From the NCBI GenBank assembly GCA_003149065.1, contig QGFZ01000003.1:353501-417500 (forward strand): a stretch of DNA of 64,000 nucleotides, written 5' to 3'. This DNA comes from Ruminococcaceae bacterium R-25 (lineage in GTDB: Bacteria > Bacillota > Clostridia > Saccharofermentanales > Saccharofermentanaceae). The position numbers were made by a program, and so were the translations under genes. How positions within the stretch are numbered: position 1 is the first letter of the stretch; each line of letters starts with the position of its first letter. The notes under the pieces were generated by a model. It did not search any database, was not told the origin of the DNA, and saw only the letters and a program-made list of their open reading frames with translations. Below, one piece after another: positions 43,758-53,340 of the stretch.

Positions 43758-44022
43758 AAATATGGGGATAATAGGAATAGAAAAATGTCTTTGTTGATAT
43801 TTGAAGTATAGTTGATTCATTCATAAATTTCAACGACATATATTTAATGTTGTTTAAGCCCTTAGGAAAACAGGTTGGAATAATCAACGGGATAAATTAC
43901 AGATAAGACCCTACTAAATTCAACACATTCAAGAAATGTCAGTTTGCAAAGCCCACGTGTTTTCTATAACATATTAGGGTATGAATTGAGGGCCAAACAG
44001 TTTTAATCCAGGCGGAGACTAA
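43715..44022. other. Intergenic region before the two-component system
   Basis: 308 bp, AT-rich apart from the hairpins at its start. It holds a possible promoter near 43944-43972 and the RBS GGCGGAGA before the kinase ATG. I see no other gene or RNA in it. Confidence 0.5.
43944..43972 (+). promoter_or_regulatory. Possible promoter of the YesM-like kinase gene
   Basis: TTGCAA (43944-43949), 17 bp, TAACAT (43967-43972); moderate match. Confidence 0.4.
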
Positions 44023-45816
44023 ATGTTCAAATTTGTCAGGGCAAGAAATTTTTTCAGTCAGCTGAAACTGAATAAGAAGTTTCTGATCATGTATATCTTC
44101 GGCGTCATCCTGCCGCTTGTCATTACCGATGCCGTACTGTTCAGCTCCGTTTACGATGCCGAATTAAGCAACCAGAGAAACTACAGAAAAAATGCCATTG
44201 ATGCTTATTCGAACCATCTCCAGTCTATCCTCCAGTACGATGCAAATATCGCAACGGCGATAGACCTCAACAAAGACTTAAACTCATTTATCGATACCGA
44301 TTACGATATTCCTTACGGATATTTCAACAGCTACGTTTATACAGTTTCCACGTCGTTCTTTGCGACATTGTCCGATATCAACCAGGACAGGCTCGTTATC
44401 TATTCGGACAACGAATCAATGATGAGCGGTCACTATTTTCATAACATCAAGGAAGCATATAGTGAGCAGTGGTATGAAAGATTCGTTAAAACAGATGCGA
44501 GCGAAGCTGTCTATGCATATTATGACGATGATCCTGTCGTTCTTACGACTGACAGGGACCGCTTTATCTATGTCCGTAAGATGGAAAATGCGAAGTCTGC
44601 CTTAAAGCTCACCAGGATCATTACGATTGAGCACAAGATGACGAGGATCTACGATGAACTTAAGGAGATCCCTACAAACTGCAAGATGTATCTTACCTGC
44701 GGTGACTATGTGATCTACCCAACCGGCAAAGATGCTGAAGATTTTCAGCAGGTCGTTACGAAGTCATCTTTTTCGCCATACATAACAGTTGAAAATGTAA
44801 ACATGTACGACAATACATTTACTATCTATGCCGTGACTGAGGACCTTACGATCCTGAAGGTCGTCAGGGAACACATACTTATCACTGTCCTCATCATTCT
44901 TTTTACGCTCATCCTGCCGATCCTTCTCTTAAAGCTCCTCGAGAGATCCATCACAGACAGAATAACGATCCTGGGTAAGGCATTCGGTGAAGGCGGCAGC
45001 GAATACTTCCAGCCGATAAAAGAGATCAACGGTTCCGATGAGATCTCTGAACTCATGCATAACTATAACAGGATCGTTGAGATCAATAACGAACTTACAA
45101 ATACTATCTATAAGGACAAACTGAGGGAACAGGAGAGCGACCTTGCAAGAAAGAACGCCGAACTGTTGGCACTGCAGAGCCAGATCAATCCGCACTTCCT
45201 TTTCAATGCGTTAGAAAGTATCCGTATGCACAGTATCCTTAAGGGTGAGAATGAGACTGCCGAGATGGTACAAAGGCTCGCCGTAATGGAGAGGCAGAAT
45301 GTTGAATGGCATGAAGATTCGGTTACGATAGCAGAGGAAGAAGGATTTATCGAAGCATATCTCCAGCTTCAGAGCTACCGTTTCGGAGACAGGATCTCAT
45401 TTGATATCGATATCGATGATGACTGCAAGAATATCCTCATTCCGAAACTTACAATGGTTACTTTCGTAGAGAACGCTTGTATTCACGGAATCGAATCCAA
45501 GGCGTCCCAGGGATGGATATTTGTAAGGGTATATAAGGAAGAAGGAAACATCATTTTCGAAGTCGAGGATACCGGTGACGGTATGGAGGTAAAAGACGTC
45601 GTCCAGCTTAAGAACAAGATGAACAGCGTTACCATCGATGCCGTTAAGAAAGCAAAACATGTAGGTATATTAAATGCCTGCCTCAGAATAAAGATGATGT
45701 ATAAAGATGCAGCTAAGTTTACTATAGAGAGCGAAAAGGGTATCGGCATGACTGTTATCATCACGATCCCCGAGGATAAGATAATCAGGGCGCAGACAGA
45801 GGTGGAAAATGCTTAA
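44023..45816 (+). CDS. YesM-like sensor histidine kinase
   Basis: 597 residues: membrane segment (about 20-42), an extracytoplasmic sensor of about 240 residues, a second segment (about 285-310), HAMP-like linker, then the LytS/YesM His_kinase domain with phospho-acceptor His391 in QINPHFLFNALESI, and a HATPase with EDTGDGM. YesM kinases usually sense carbohydrate status. The stop overlaps the regulator gene by 8 nt. Confidence 0.93.
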   Translation: MFKFVRARNFFSQLKLNKKFLIMYIFGVILPLVITDAVLFSSVYDAELSNQRNYRKNAIDAYSNHLQSILQYDANIATAIDLNKDLNSFIDTDYDIPYGYFNSYVYTVSTSFFATLSDINQDRLVIYSDNESMMSGHYFHNIKEAYSEQWYERFVKTDASEAVYAYYDDDPVVLTTDRDRFIYVRKMENAKSALKLTRIITIEHKMTRIYDELKEIPTNCKMYLTCGDYVIYPTGKDAEDFQQVVTKSSFSPYITVENVNMYDNTFTIYAVTEDLTILKVVREHILITVLIILFTLILPILLLKLLERSITDRITILGKAFGEGGSEYFQPIKEINGSDEISELMHNYNRIVEINNELTNTIYKDKLREQESDLARKNAELLALQSQINPHFLFNALESIRMHSILKGENETAEMVQRLAVMERQNVEWHEDSVTIAEEEGFIEAYLQLQSYRFGDRISFDIDIDDDCKNILIPKLTMVTFVENACIHGIESKASQGWIFVRVYKEEGNIIFEVEDTGDGMEVKDVVQLKNKMNSVTIDAVKKAKHVGILNACLRIKMMYKDAAKFTIESEKGIGMTVIITIPEDKIIRAQTEVENA

Positions 45817-47407
45817 AGTAATGCTTGTTGACGACGAACCTTATATCCTTCAGGGTCTTCAGGTCCTTATTGACTGGGAGAGCGGCGGATTCGAAATAGC
45901 CGCCACCTGTTCCAACGGAAAAGAAGCTTTGAAGTATCTCAAAGAGAATCACGTTGATCTTATCATCTCTGATATCCGTATGCCTGAGATGACGGGTCTT
46001 GAACTTCTGGAGACTATAAAGAAAGAGAAGATCTCCGATGCCGAGTTCGTACTTCTTACAGGTTATGACGATTTTGCCTACACACAGCAAGCAATAAGAA
46101 ACGGGTGCCTCGACTATATCCTTAAGCCTGTCGAGGAAGAAGAGCTCATCGCGGTCCTCCGCAAGGTTACGAATCTCAACAGGGAATCCATTATCCTGAG
46201 AAAAGACAGGGAGAAGATGGAAGATGCTTATCTCTCGAGGGTTATAAGACACATTATCCGTGGCAAGTATACGGAGGAAGAGATCGATTATGCGAATAAG
46301 CATCTCCAGCTTGCCGGAAACTTAAGATTTATCTATATCGGTTTTTCACAGAAGGATTCTGATGCGGATACTGCCGTTTCAGATGACTATGATCTCGGTG
46401 CTATCCAAAAGCAGCTTATCAATGCATGCAGGGAGACGCTCAAGGAATATGTGAACCACTTCACTTTGGAAGTCCCTTACGACGAAGACAACTACGACGT
46501 CGGTTTCATATACTGCGAAAACATGGCTGCGATGAGAGACCTCTCTGAGTCAGAGTTCTTAAATCAGCTCATAAGAAAGATCGAACTGCTTTTCATAAAG
46601 CCTGTAAGACTTTATTGCGGCAAGCCTGTAGAAGACATATCCAAGCTTGCGGAATCTTACGATTCCTGCAAGAGACTTAAGAGTATCGCAGGATTCCATA
46701 ACACCAAGAAAATGTATTTCTATGAAGAGACCGATACCAACATCGGAGGCATTGTCCTTTGCAAGAATACAATAGATGAGATAATCGGTTCCATTGCCAA
46801 AAACGAACCTTCTTCCATTGAATCAGGTATCGAGAAACTTCATTCCGAGCTGCGCGGAAAAGACAGCAGCAATGTAGCTTTCGACCTTAACATCAACTAC
46901 TTCCTTTTCCAGCTTATCCATCTGGCAAGTGAACTTGACGATACGGTAAACCAGGAAGAGATCATCCAGTATATTTCCGAGCAGGCTTCGAGTGATGTTT
47001 TCGCACGAGGCAGTTACCAGCACTTAAAGACCTTCGCTTTGGAATATGCGGCATATCTTTCCGAACTCAGGAAAAGCGTATCTCACGGGATACTCGCAGT
47101 AATTGAAGCTGAGATCAGGGAAAACTATGCAGGAGACATCAGTCTTAAATATCTCGGTGATAAATATCACATTAACAGTTCCTATTTAGGACAGGTCTTC
47201 AGGAAAAAATACGGGGAGTCTTTCAAAAACTACCTGACAAATTACAGGATCAATGAAGCAGCGCGCCAGATAATCAATACGGATAAGAAGATCAACAGGA
47301 TCGCAGAAGACGTCGGATACAAGGACAGTGACTACTTTATCCGCAAATTCATTGAGATTATGGGGTGTACGCCTTCCAAGTACCGGAAGAACAACAGGGG
47401 AGAGTAA
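45809..47407 (+). CDS. YesN-like response regulator, AraC-type output
   Basis: 532 residues: receiver domain with phospho-acceptor Asp55 (LIISDIRMPEMTG) and ILKPVEEEEL, a middle domain of about 270 residues, and a C-terminal AraC double HTH (DISLKYLGDKYHINSSYLGQVFRKK...RIAEDVGYKDSDYFIRKF). Likely activator of the solute-binding gene downstream. Confidence 0.94.
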   Translation: MLKVMLVDDEPYILQGLQVLIDWESGGFEIAATCSNGKEALKYLKENHVDLIISDIRMPEMTGLELLETIKKEKISDAEFVLLTGYDDFAYTQQAIRNGCLDYILKPVEEEELIAVLRKVTNLNRESIILRKDREKMEDAYLSRVIRHIIRGKYTEEEIDYANKHLQLAGNLRFIYIGFSQKDSDADTAVSDDYDLGAIQKQLINACRETLKEYVNHFTLEVPYDEDNYDVGFIYCENMAAMRDLSESEFLNQLIRKIELLFIKPVRLYCGKPVEDISKLAESYDSCKRLKSIAGFHNTKKMYFYEETDTNIGGIVLCKNTIDEIIGSIAKNEPSSIESGIEKLHSELRGKDSSNVAFDLNINYFLFQLIHLASELDDTVNQEEIIQYISEQASSDVFARGSYQHLKTFALEYAAYLSELRKSVSHGILAVIEAEIRENYAGDISLKYLGDKYHINSSYLGQVFRKKYGESFKNYLTNYRINEAARQIINTDKKINRIAEDVGYKDSDYFIRKFIEIMGCTPSKYRKNNRGE

Positions 47408-47414
47408 ACTTGAG

Positions 47415-47443
47415 CGGTCTGCATAATGCAGGCCGTTTCTTTT
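47415..47443 (+). terminator. Terminator after the response-regulator gene
   Basis: Stem CGGTCTGCA/TGCAGGCCG (one T-G) with loop TAA, followed by TTTCTTTT. Confidence 0.8.
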
Positions 47444-47543
47444 GTGCAATATGCACTAAAACAGAGACGCTTCTTTGTTTGGTTATGTAGAAATCATTGC
47501 ATTTTTGTAGAGTTTATCAGTTGTTTGTTAAGAGTTTTTCGGG

Positions 47544-47572
47544 TTGTGGCAAAAATGGGGCAACCATATAAT
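47544..47572 (+). promoter_or_regulatory. Promoter of the solute-binding protein gene
   Basis: TTGTGG (47544-47549), 17 bp, perfect TATAAT (47567-47572). The poor -35 suits an activator-dependent promoter. GGTTG/CAACC arms bracket the spacer and CTCGC/GCGAG lies further down, possible regulator contacts. Confidence 0.6.
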
Positions 47573-47630
47573 TGAATTGCTAAATACTCGCAGAATGTAT
47601 TAGCGAGAATCTAATTCGGGAGGTCTACTA

Positions 47631-49346
47631 ATGAAGACAAAGAAAATCGTTTCCTTGGTCTTGGCATCAGTACTCGCAGTCTCCTCTTTCACAGCTTGCG
47701 CTAAGGGCGGTAAGTCCAAGATTGTCGACATGACAATGTTCGCAGCTATGGCTGGTAAAGAGAAGGACGAGAACAACGATATCAAGGAACTCATCGCAGA
47801 GAAGACTGGCGTTCGCGTTAAGGAATCCTGGCTCACAGGCCAGACTGCTGGTGAGGCTATCGGCTCCATCATCGCTTCAGGTAAGTTGCCTGACTTCATC
47901 GATGGCGGCGACGGCTGCCCTACACTTTACGAGAACCACTTGCTCGTAGCTTGGGACGACTATCTTGAGAAGTATCCTAACCTCAAGGAAATGTACACCA
48001 AGGAAGAGTGGGATCAGTTCAGACAGTCAGACGGAAAGATCTACTGGGCTAACGTTTTCGGTAACCACTACAAGACCGATACAACAACAGGCCACAACGG
48101 TGAGGCTTTCTGGATCCAGGCTAGAGTCCTCGAGGCTTATGGCTATCCTAAGATCGAAACACTCGATCAGTACTTCGAGATCCTCGAGAAGTATGCAAAA
48201 GAGCATCCTGAACTTCCCGATGGAACACCCGTAATCCCTTATACATGTCTCTGTGAAGACTGGAAGTATTACTGCATTGAGAACGCTCCTATGTTCCTCG
48301 ACGGTTATCCGAACGATGGTTGCGTTATCGTTAACATTGATGCAGGCGCTGATCAGCCTAAGGTTGTTGACTACAACACAACAGATACAGCTAAGAAGTA
48401 TTTCAAGAAGCTCAACGAAGAATATGCTAAGGGCAACATCGACCCTGACTTCGCAGTTCAGACATACGACGAGTATATTGCTAAGCTTTCTACAGGTCGT
48501 GTTCTTGGTCTCTGCGATCAGTACTGGGATTTCGCTTACAGCATCATGGGACCTTTCTCTTCACCTTTGAAGGCTACAGATGGTTCTGAGTTCCGTCTTG
48601 ATCAGCTCGGCTGTGACTATGTACCTCTCGGACTTACAATCAATTCCGGTATGGATCAGCAGTGGCACTCCTACGGTGACGAGCTTAACAACGCTTCCGG
48701 TTGTGCTGTTACTACATCCTGCAAGGATCCTGATCTCGCATTCAAGTTCCTCAGCATGCTCCTCGACCAGGAGATCCATGACCTCCGTTTCTGGGGCGTT
48801 AAGGACGTTGACTACAAGGTTGACGAGAATGGTTGCTACTACAGAACAGAAGAGATGAGAGAAAACTGGAAGAGCGACAGCTACAAGGCTAAGCATTCCT
48901 GCGAATATTCTTACATGCCTCAGTGGAGAGGTATGTCCAAGGATGGCAAGAACTACATGATGCCTGATGAGCAGCCTGCAGAATTCCTCGCTGGCCTCGC
49001 TGAGCCTCTCAAGAAGTGCTTCGAAGCATACGGTGCTGGTAACTATGCTGACATGGTTGGCTCTAAGTATGTTGTTGCAGCAGACGAGTTGCCTTGGTAT
49101 CCTCTCTGGTCTTGGTCTAATGGCCTCGGCACAGACACAGCTGGTGGTGTAGCTTGGAAGAAGATGGGCGAAACAAAGCATAAGTGGCTCCCTGCAGTCG
49201 TTATCTCTAAGGACTTCGAGGCAGATTGGGACGCTTACCAGAAGGCTTACGCTGAGTGCAAGCCGGAAGACTTCCTCAAGGAAGCTCAGGATGCAGTTAA
49301 CGCAAGACTCGCTACAGCTCAGTCCAACGGCTGGAAACCTGCTTGA
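47631..49346 (+). CDS. Extracellular solute-binding lipoprotein of a CUT1-type importer
   Basis: 571 residues. Signal peptide and lipobox with Cys23 (SFTACAKGG). The size and the partners (YesMN, LplB/YtcP) place it in the LplA-like group that binds oligosaccharides outside the membrane. Sugar not determinable. GGGAGG upstream; codon use resembles highly expressed genes. Followed by a strong terminator before the permeases. Confidence 0.92.
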   Translation: MKTKKIVSLVLASVLAVSSFTACAKGGKSKIVDMTMFAAMAGKEKDENNDIKELIAEKTGVRVKESWLTGQTAGEAIGSIIASGKLPDFIDGGDGCPTLYENHLLVAWDDYLEKYPNLKEMYTKEEWDQFRQSDGKIYWANVFGNHYKTDTTTGHNGEAFWIQARVLEAYGYPKIETLDQYFEILEKYAKEHPELPDGTPVIPYTCLCEDWKYYCIENAPMFLDGYPNDGCVIVNIDAGADQPKVVDYNTTDTAKKYFKKLNEEYAKGNIDPDFAVQTYDEYIAKLSTGRVLGLCDQYWDFAYSIMGPFSSPLKATDGSEFRLDQLGCDYVPLGLTINSGMDQQWHSYGDELNNASGCAVTTSCKDPDLAFKFLSMLLDQEIHDLRFWGVKDVDYKVDENGCYYRTEEMRENWKSDSYKAKHSCEYSYMPQWRGMSKDGKNYMMPDEQPAEFLAGLAEPLKKCFEAYGAGNYADMVGSKYVVAADELPWYPLWSWSNGLGTDTAGGVAWKKMGETKHKWLPAVVISKDFEADWDAYQKAYAECKPEDFLKEAQDAVNARLATAQSNGWKPA

Positions 49347-49385
49347 TCACATCACTGATCAGTTAGTGTTTAACTAAATCGATTG

Positions 49386-49429
49386 TGGTGGCAACCATGG
49401 AATAAACAACTGTGGTTGCCACCATTTTT
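49386..49429 (+). terminator. Hairpin between binding-protein and permease genes
   Basis: Perfect 12-bp TGGTGGCAACCA/TGGTTGCCACCA with T5. As an incomplete terminator it would lower permease expression relative to the binding protein. Confidence 0.85.
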
Positions 49430-49447
49430 CTTGGGAGTAGCGCAGAA

Positions 49448-50422
49448 ATGGAAAACACAACAACGACAACATCGAAAAAAGTAATTAAAGAAATCGATGT
49501 TAACAAGCCGAAATTCACTAAGAAAGAATTTAAAAGACAGTGGATTCTCGTTGCTATTGGTGCCGCATATGTAGTATATGGAATCATTTTCTATTATCTT
49601 CCTCTCGTAGGCTGGATAATGGCTTTCCAGAATTTCGTATATGCTGAAGGTATCTTCAAATCCAAGTGGGTTGGATTTGACAAATTCAAGTTCCTGTTCA
49701 GCGATGACCAGTTCATCATGGTAATAAGAAACACATTTGCAATGGGTGTGCTTAACCTCGTATTCAGCACGGTCTTTGCAATTGGGTTTGCTATCCTCCT
49801 GAACGAAGTTAGGACGAGATGGTTTAAGAAGACTATTCAGACAATCTCTTACATGCCTCACTTCCTTTCATGGATCATCGTTACAGCTATCGTTCACGAT
49901 GCACTTACTTCAACAGGTATCATCAATGAGCTCCTCATGAAGTTCCATATCGTAGAACAGGCATATCCGTTCCTTATGAAGCCAGGCTGGTTCTGGCCTA
50001 TCGTAACTTTCAGCCACCTCTGGAAAGAGACAGGTTGGAACGCAATTATTTATCTTGCAGCTATCACCTCAATCGACCCTTGCCTCTATGAGTCAGCAGC
50101 GATTGATGGTGCAGGCCGTTTCCAGAAGATCCGTTATGTAACTCTTCCTGGAATCCGTCCTACTATAATGATCCTTCTCCTCATGAACATGGGTAATGTC
50201 CTTAATGCCGGATTCGAGATCCAGTACTTGCTCGGTAACGGTATTCTCCAGGACGTTGCGAGAACGATCGACATTTATATCCTTAAATGGTCACTCGAAG
50301 GTCGTATCATGGACTTCTCACTCGGTACAGCAGCCGGTATCTTCAAGACTGTCGTATCAATGACGTTCATTGTTGTTTCTAACTACATCGCCAAGAAGAG
50401 GGGCGATGAGCGTCTGTTCTAA
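49448..50422 (+). CDS. LplB-type ABC transporter permease
   Basis: 324 residues from the ATG at 49448 (GGGAG 10 bases upstream). The longer frame from GTG 49412 begins inside the terminator hairpin and is rejected. Six membrane segments and the EAA loop SAAIDGAGRFQKIRYVTLPGI, which contacts the ATPase. First permease of the pair. Confidence 0.93.
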   Translation: MENTTTTTSKKVIKEIDVNKPKFTKKEFKRQWILVAIGAAYVVYGIIFYYLPLVGWIMAFQNFVYAEGIFKSKWVGFDKFKFLFSDDQFIMVIRNTFAMGVLNLVFSTVFAIGFAILLNEVRTRWFKKTIQTISYMPHFLSWIIVTAIVHDALTSTGIINELLMKFHIVEQAYPFLMKPGWFWPIVTFSHLWKETGWNAIIYLAAITSIDPCLYESAAIDGAGRFQKIRYVTLPGIRPTIMILLLMNMGNVLNAGFEIQYLLGNGILQDVARTIDIYILKWSLEGRIMDFSLGTAAGIFKTVVSMTFIVVSNYIAKKRGDERLF

Positions 50423-50440
50423 GGAAAGGGGGAAGTCATC

Positions 50441-51373
50441 ATGTCAGAAGAAACCGTTGATTTAAAACTCAAACACAAAAAGAAGATTGCTCCTGAAGAT
50501 CTTATCTTCTACATCTTCAATACGATCATAATGGTCTTGTTTGCTGTTGTTACCCTTTACCCGGTTCTCAACACGCTTGCATATTCTTTTAACGAAGGTA
50601 ACGACGCTGTAAGAGGCGGTATCCACCTTTTACCCCGTGCACCTACGCTTAGAAACTATCAGGAGATCATTTTCGAGAGAAAATCCATCATGCAGGGCTT
50701 GTGGGTCACTATCGGAAGAACAGTGCTCGGTACACTTACATCTTTGGCTGCCAATGCATTGCTTTCTTTCATCCTGAGCCGTAAGAAGTTCTTGTTCAAG
50801 TCAAGCCTTTCCCTGTTCTGGATCATCACAATGTACGCTAACGGCGGTATGATCCCGGTCTTGATCCTTTACAGATATCTCCACCTCACATCCAGCTTCT
50901 GGGTATACATCATCCCAGGTATGGTAAGCGCTTTTAACGTAATGGTTATGAGAACTTACATGCAGGGTATTCCTGATTCACTGGAAGAAGCTGCACAGCT
51001 CGAAGGTGCGGGTTACATGAGAGTCTTCTGGAGTATCATCACACCTCTCTGTATGCCGGTTTACGCTACGATCGCTTTGTTCGTTGCAGTAGGTCACTGG
51101 AACTCCTGGTTCGATGCAATGCTCTACAACAGATTCGATCCTCAGTACACGACATTGCAGTACGAACTTAGAAAGCTGCTCGACTCCGTATCAGCTTCCA
51201 CAGGCGGTCAGCAGGCAGGTACATCTGCTACAGCATCATCTGCAGCAACAATCACGCCGGTTACGATCAGAGCTGCTGCTACCATTTTCACAATGGCACC
51301 TATCATCGCTCTGTATCCGTTCCTTCAGAGATACTTCGTTACAGGTCTCACGATCGGCGGCGTTAAGGAATAA
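50441..51373 (+). CDS. YtcP-type ABC transporter permease
   Basis: 310 residues, six membrane segments; EAA loop EEAAQLEGAGYMRVFWSIITPL. An extra Ala/Thr/Ser-rich insert (SASTGGQQAGTSATASSAAT, about residues 250-270) precedes the last helix. No ATPase gene follows. Confidence 0.93.
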   Translation: MSEETVDLKLKHKKKIAPEDLIFYIFNTIIMVLFAVVTLYPVLNTLAYSFNEGNDAVRGGIHLLPRAPTLRNYQEIIFERKSIMQGLWVTIGRTVLGTLTSLAANALLSFILSRKKFLFKSSLSLFWIITMYANGGMIPVLILYRYLHLTSSFWVYIIPGMVSAFNVMVMRTYMQGIPDSLEEAAQLEGAGYMRVFWSIITPLCMPVYATIALFVAVGHWNSWFDAMLYNRFDPQYTTLQYELRKLLDSVSASTGGQQAGTSATASSAATITPVTIRAAATIFTMAPIIALYPFLQRYFVTGLTIGGVKE

Positions 51374-51400
51374 TCGATATAAGGAAATTGTTGATTTATC

Positions 51401-51430
51401 AGGGCTGTCTCGTATGAGGCAGCCCTTCTT
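51401..51430 (+). terminator. Terminator after the permease genes
   Basis: 11-bp stem AGGGCTGTCTC/GAGGCAGCCCT (one T-G), loop GTAT, followed by TCTT. Confidence 0.75.
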
Positions 51431-51474
51431 AAAAAATAAGGTTTTAGAAACCAATATGTTGTAAAATATGAAGC

Positions 51475-51489
51475 TGTCCAATTTGGACA
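51475..51489. promoter_or_regulatory. Palindrome upstream of the YesL-like gene
   Basis: TGTCCAATTTGGACA is a 7-bp dyad around one base, 8 bp downstream of a TAAAAT -10-like box (51462-51467) and 30 bp before the start codon. Candidate operator. Confidence 0.4.
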
Positions 51490-51519
51490 ACTCAAAAGGA
51501 ATCAGGTAGATTTTTAATA

Positions 51520-53019
51520 ATGAATATATTGAAGCCAGACAGTCCGGTAATGAATATGTTAAGCACGATTACGAATCTCATAATCGTCAATCTGCTTTTC
51601 GTTATCTGCAGCATTCCCGTTATTACTTTTGGTGCTGCATTCTCTGCCAAGTATTATGTATCCATGAAGATTATAAGAGGTGAGGGAACAGGAGTATTCA
51701 TCCCGTTCTTCAAAGCCTTCAAGCGCAATTTCAAGCAGGCAACCGCCACATGGATAATAATGCTCGTAGTGATCTCCCTCATTATCTTCAACTGGCGTTA
51801 CATCATATATACAGGCTGGTCCAATATCCCGTTCATCTATAAGCTCGGAATCATTGTATTCAGCCTCTTCGCAGCTCTCATGACAATGACGATCTTCCCG
51901 ACTATCGCAAGATACGAGATGAAGACCGCAGAACTTTTCAAGGCCTCCTTGATCTTCGTTATCATCAAGTTCATACCGCTCGTGCTGATCTGCCTCCTCA
52001 TTGTCGGATCTGTCATCGCATGCGTCTGGTATGCACAGTGGTTCCCGCTGGTCTATGCATTTACTTCAACTACGATCACATATTTCCTGTCACTGGTATT
52101 CATCAAGCAGTTTGATAAGCTCGAAAAGATCCAGGCGGACAAACTTCAGGCTTTGAAGGAATCAGTTGAATACGATCCCGAAAAGGATGCTGCTGGAAAT
52201 ATCTCCCTTGCAGGAAATAAAAAAGAAGCAAAGAAGCTCGAAGAGACAAAGGGTGAGGATAAGGCCGAAGACAAGTCCGGAAACAAGCTCACCAGATATA
52301 TCAGGTCAGAAAAGGCAAAGCTCAAAGGTCTTACAGCTAAGCAGAAGGCAGTTTATTTCATGCAGTACTATCTTCCTCCGACGATCCTCGTGATCCTGGT
52401 AGCAGGAGGACTTTTCTGGTACGGACATGATGTATATAAAGATAAGATGCGTGTCTTAGGCGGAGGCGTCATCAACGGTTTTCCCACTGAAGAGGGCCGC
52501 GAATATGCGACAACAGGATTCCTCGAATATGCAGGATACAAAAAGCCCAGGACAGCAGCGCTCCTTAATTCGGAAGACCTGAATTTTAAGAGCGACCTGG
52601 AGTATGAGGAGCGTTATCTGGAGATCGCATTCAGAGCATCAATCCTCACAGGCACATACGATTACCTCATCATGAGAGAAGACGCGGTTTACAACTATGC
52701 AACGCCAGATTATTTCCAGGATCTGAATAACCTCGTAAACATGGATAACTTCTCTGAAGATGATTTCTACTACTATGTTCCGACAGAAGCAGAGAAGGCA
52801 AAGCGCAATCAGGGCATATCATTGGATGACCTGCTTGGCAGGAGCGATCCTGACGAAGACAAGCCCGTTCCGGTAGCACTGAAACTCACGGATGAGATCG
52901 AAGAAAAGCTCGGTCTTGATCAGGAATATACTTACTATATTGCTTTTGCCAATTCCATGAGCCCTTCGTCCGACAAGATAATCATCCAATTCATCACATA
53001 TCTCTTCGGCAAGTGCTGA
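51520..53019 (+). CDS. YesL-family (DUF624) membrane protein with C-terminal extension
   Basis: 499 residues against about 210 for YesL. The N-terminal part has the DUF624 opening (SPVMNMLSTITNLIIVNLLFVICSIPVITFGAA, split by motif: NLLF..CSIPVITFG) and about five membrane segments to residue 205. A charged, Lys/Glu-rich cytoplasmic linker (about 205-275) is followed by another membrane segment (about 287-308) and an outer domain of about 190 residues with no motif I know. YesL proteins sit beside CUT1 sugar importers; this context agrees. Confidence 0.88.
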   Translation: MNILKPDSPVMNMLSTITNLIIVNLLFVICSIPVITFGAAFSAKYYVSMKIIRGEGTGVFIPFFKAFKRNFKQATATWIIMLVVISLIIFNWRYIIYTGWSNIPFIYKLGIIVFSLFAALMTMTIFPTIARYEMKTAELFKASLIFVIIKFIPLVLICLLIVGSVIACVWYAQWFPLVYAFTSTTITYFLSLVFIKQFDKLEKIQADKLQALKESVEYDPEKDAAGNISLAGNKKEAKKLEETKGEDKAEDKSGNKLTRYIRSEKAKLKGLTAKQKAVYFMQYYLPPTILVILVAGGLFWYGHDVYKDKMRVLGGGVINGFPTEEGREYATTGFLEYAGYKKPRTAALLNSEDLNFKSDLEYEERYLEIAFRASILTGTYDYLIMREDAVYNYATPDYFQDLNNLVNMDNFSEDDFYYYVPTEAEKAKRNQGISLDDLLGRSDPDEDKPVPVALKLTDEIEEKLGLDQEYTYYIAFANSMSPSSDKIIIQFITYLFGKC

Positions 53020-53058
53020 CATTATAGGCAAACTCATTACGCATAAGCATTTCACGGC

Positions 53059-53087
53059 TTGACATTGACCTGATGCCCTAATATAAT
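53059..53087 (+). promoter_or_regulatory. Consensus promoter of the rpmH operon
   Basis: Perfect TTGACA (53059-53064), 17 bp, perfect TATAAT (53082-53087). The 5' leader before rpmH is about 83 nt. No DnaA boxes are visible around it. Confidence 0.88.
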
Positions 53088-53176
53088 CATCAGGTTATAT
53101 TATGTCTTACTATGCGCTGCCGCCAAAAACGCGGGTGTGCAACTGAAAGAAAACAACTTTTCGGAGGATTTATATT

Positions 53177-53314
53177 ATGGCAAAGATGACTTTTCAGCCT
53201 AAGAAAAGACAGAGAGCTAAGGTTCATGGTTTCAGAGCAAGAATGGAGACTGCTAACGGTCGTAAGGTTCTTGCTGCAAGAAGAGCTAAGGGCAGAAAGA
53301 GACTTGCAGTCTGA
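53177..53314 (+). CDS. rpmH: 50S ribosomal protein L34
   Basis: 45 residues: [19 protein letters not shown] then [20 protein letters not shown], the L34 pattern. CGGAGGA lies 9 bases upstream. First gene of the conserved rpmH-rnpA-yidD-yidC-jag run. Confidence 0.96.
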   Translation: MAKMTFQPKKRQRAKVHGFRARMETANGRKVLAARRAKGRKRLAV

Positions 53315-53340
53315 TTTAGACCTGAAGTCGTAATCTCGCT

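Noticed and set aside
48561..49181. 206-codon frame antisense to the solute-binding protein gene
   Set aside because: Shadow caused by biased codon use of the sense gene.
49412..49447. GTG at 49412 as start of the first permease
   Set aside because: It lies in the second arm of the terminator hairpin and has no RBS; the ATG at 49448 has one.
53020..53176. oriC next to rpmH
   Set aside because: No DnaA boxes, no AT-rich unwinding repeats and no dnaA; only a consensus promoter.
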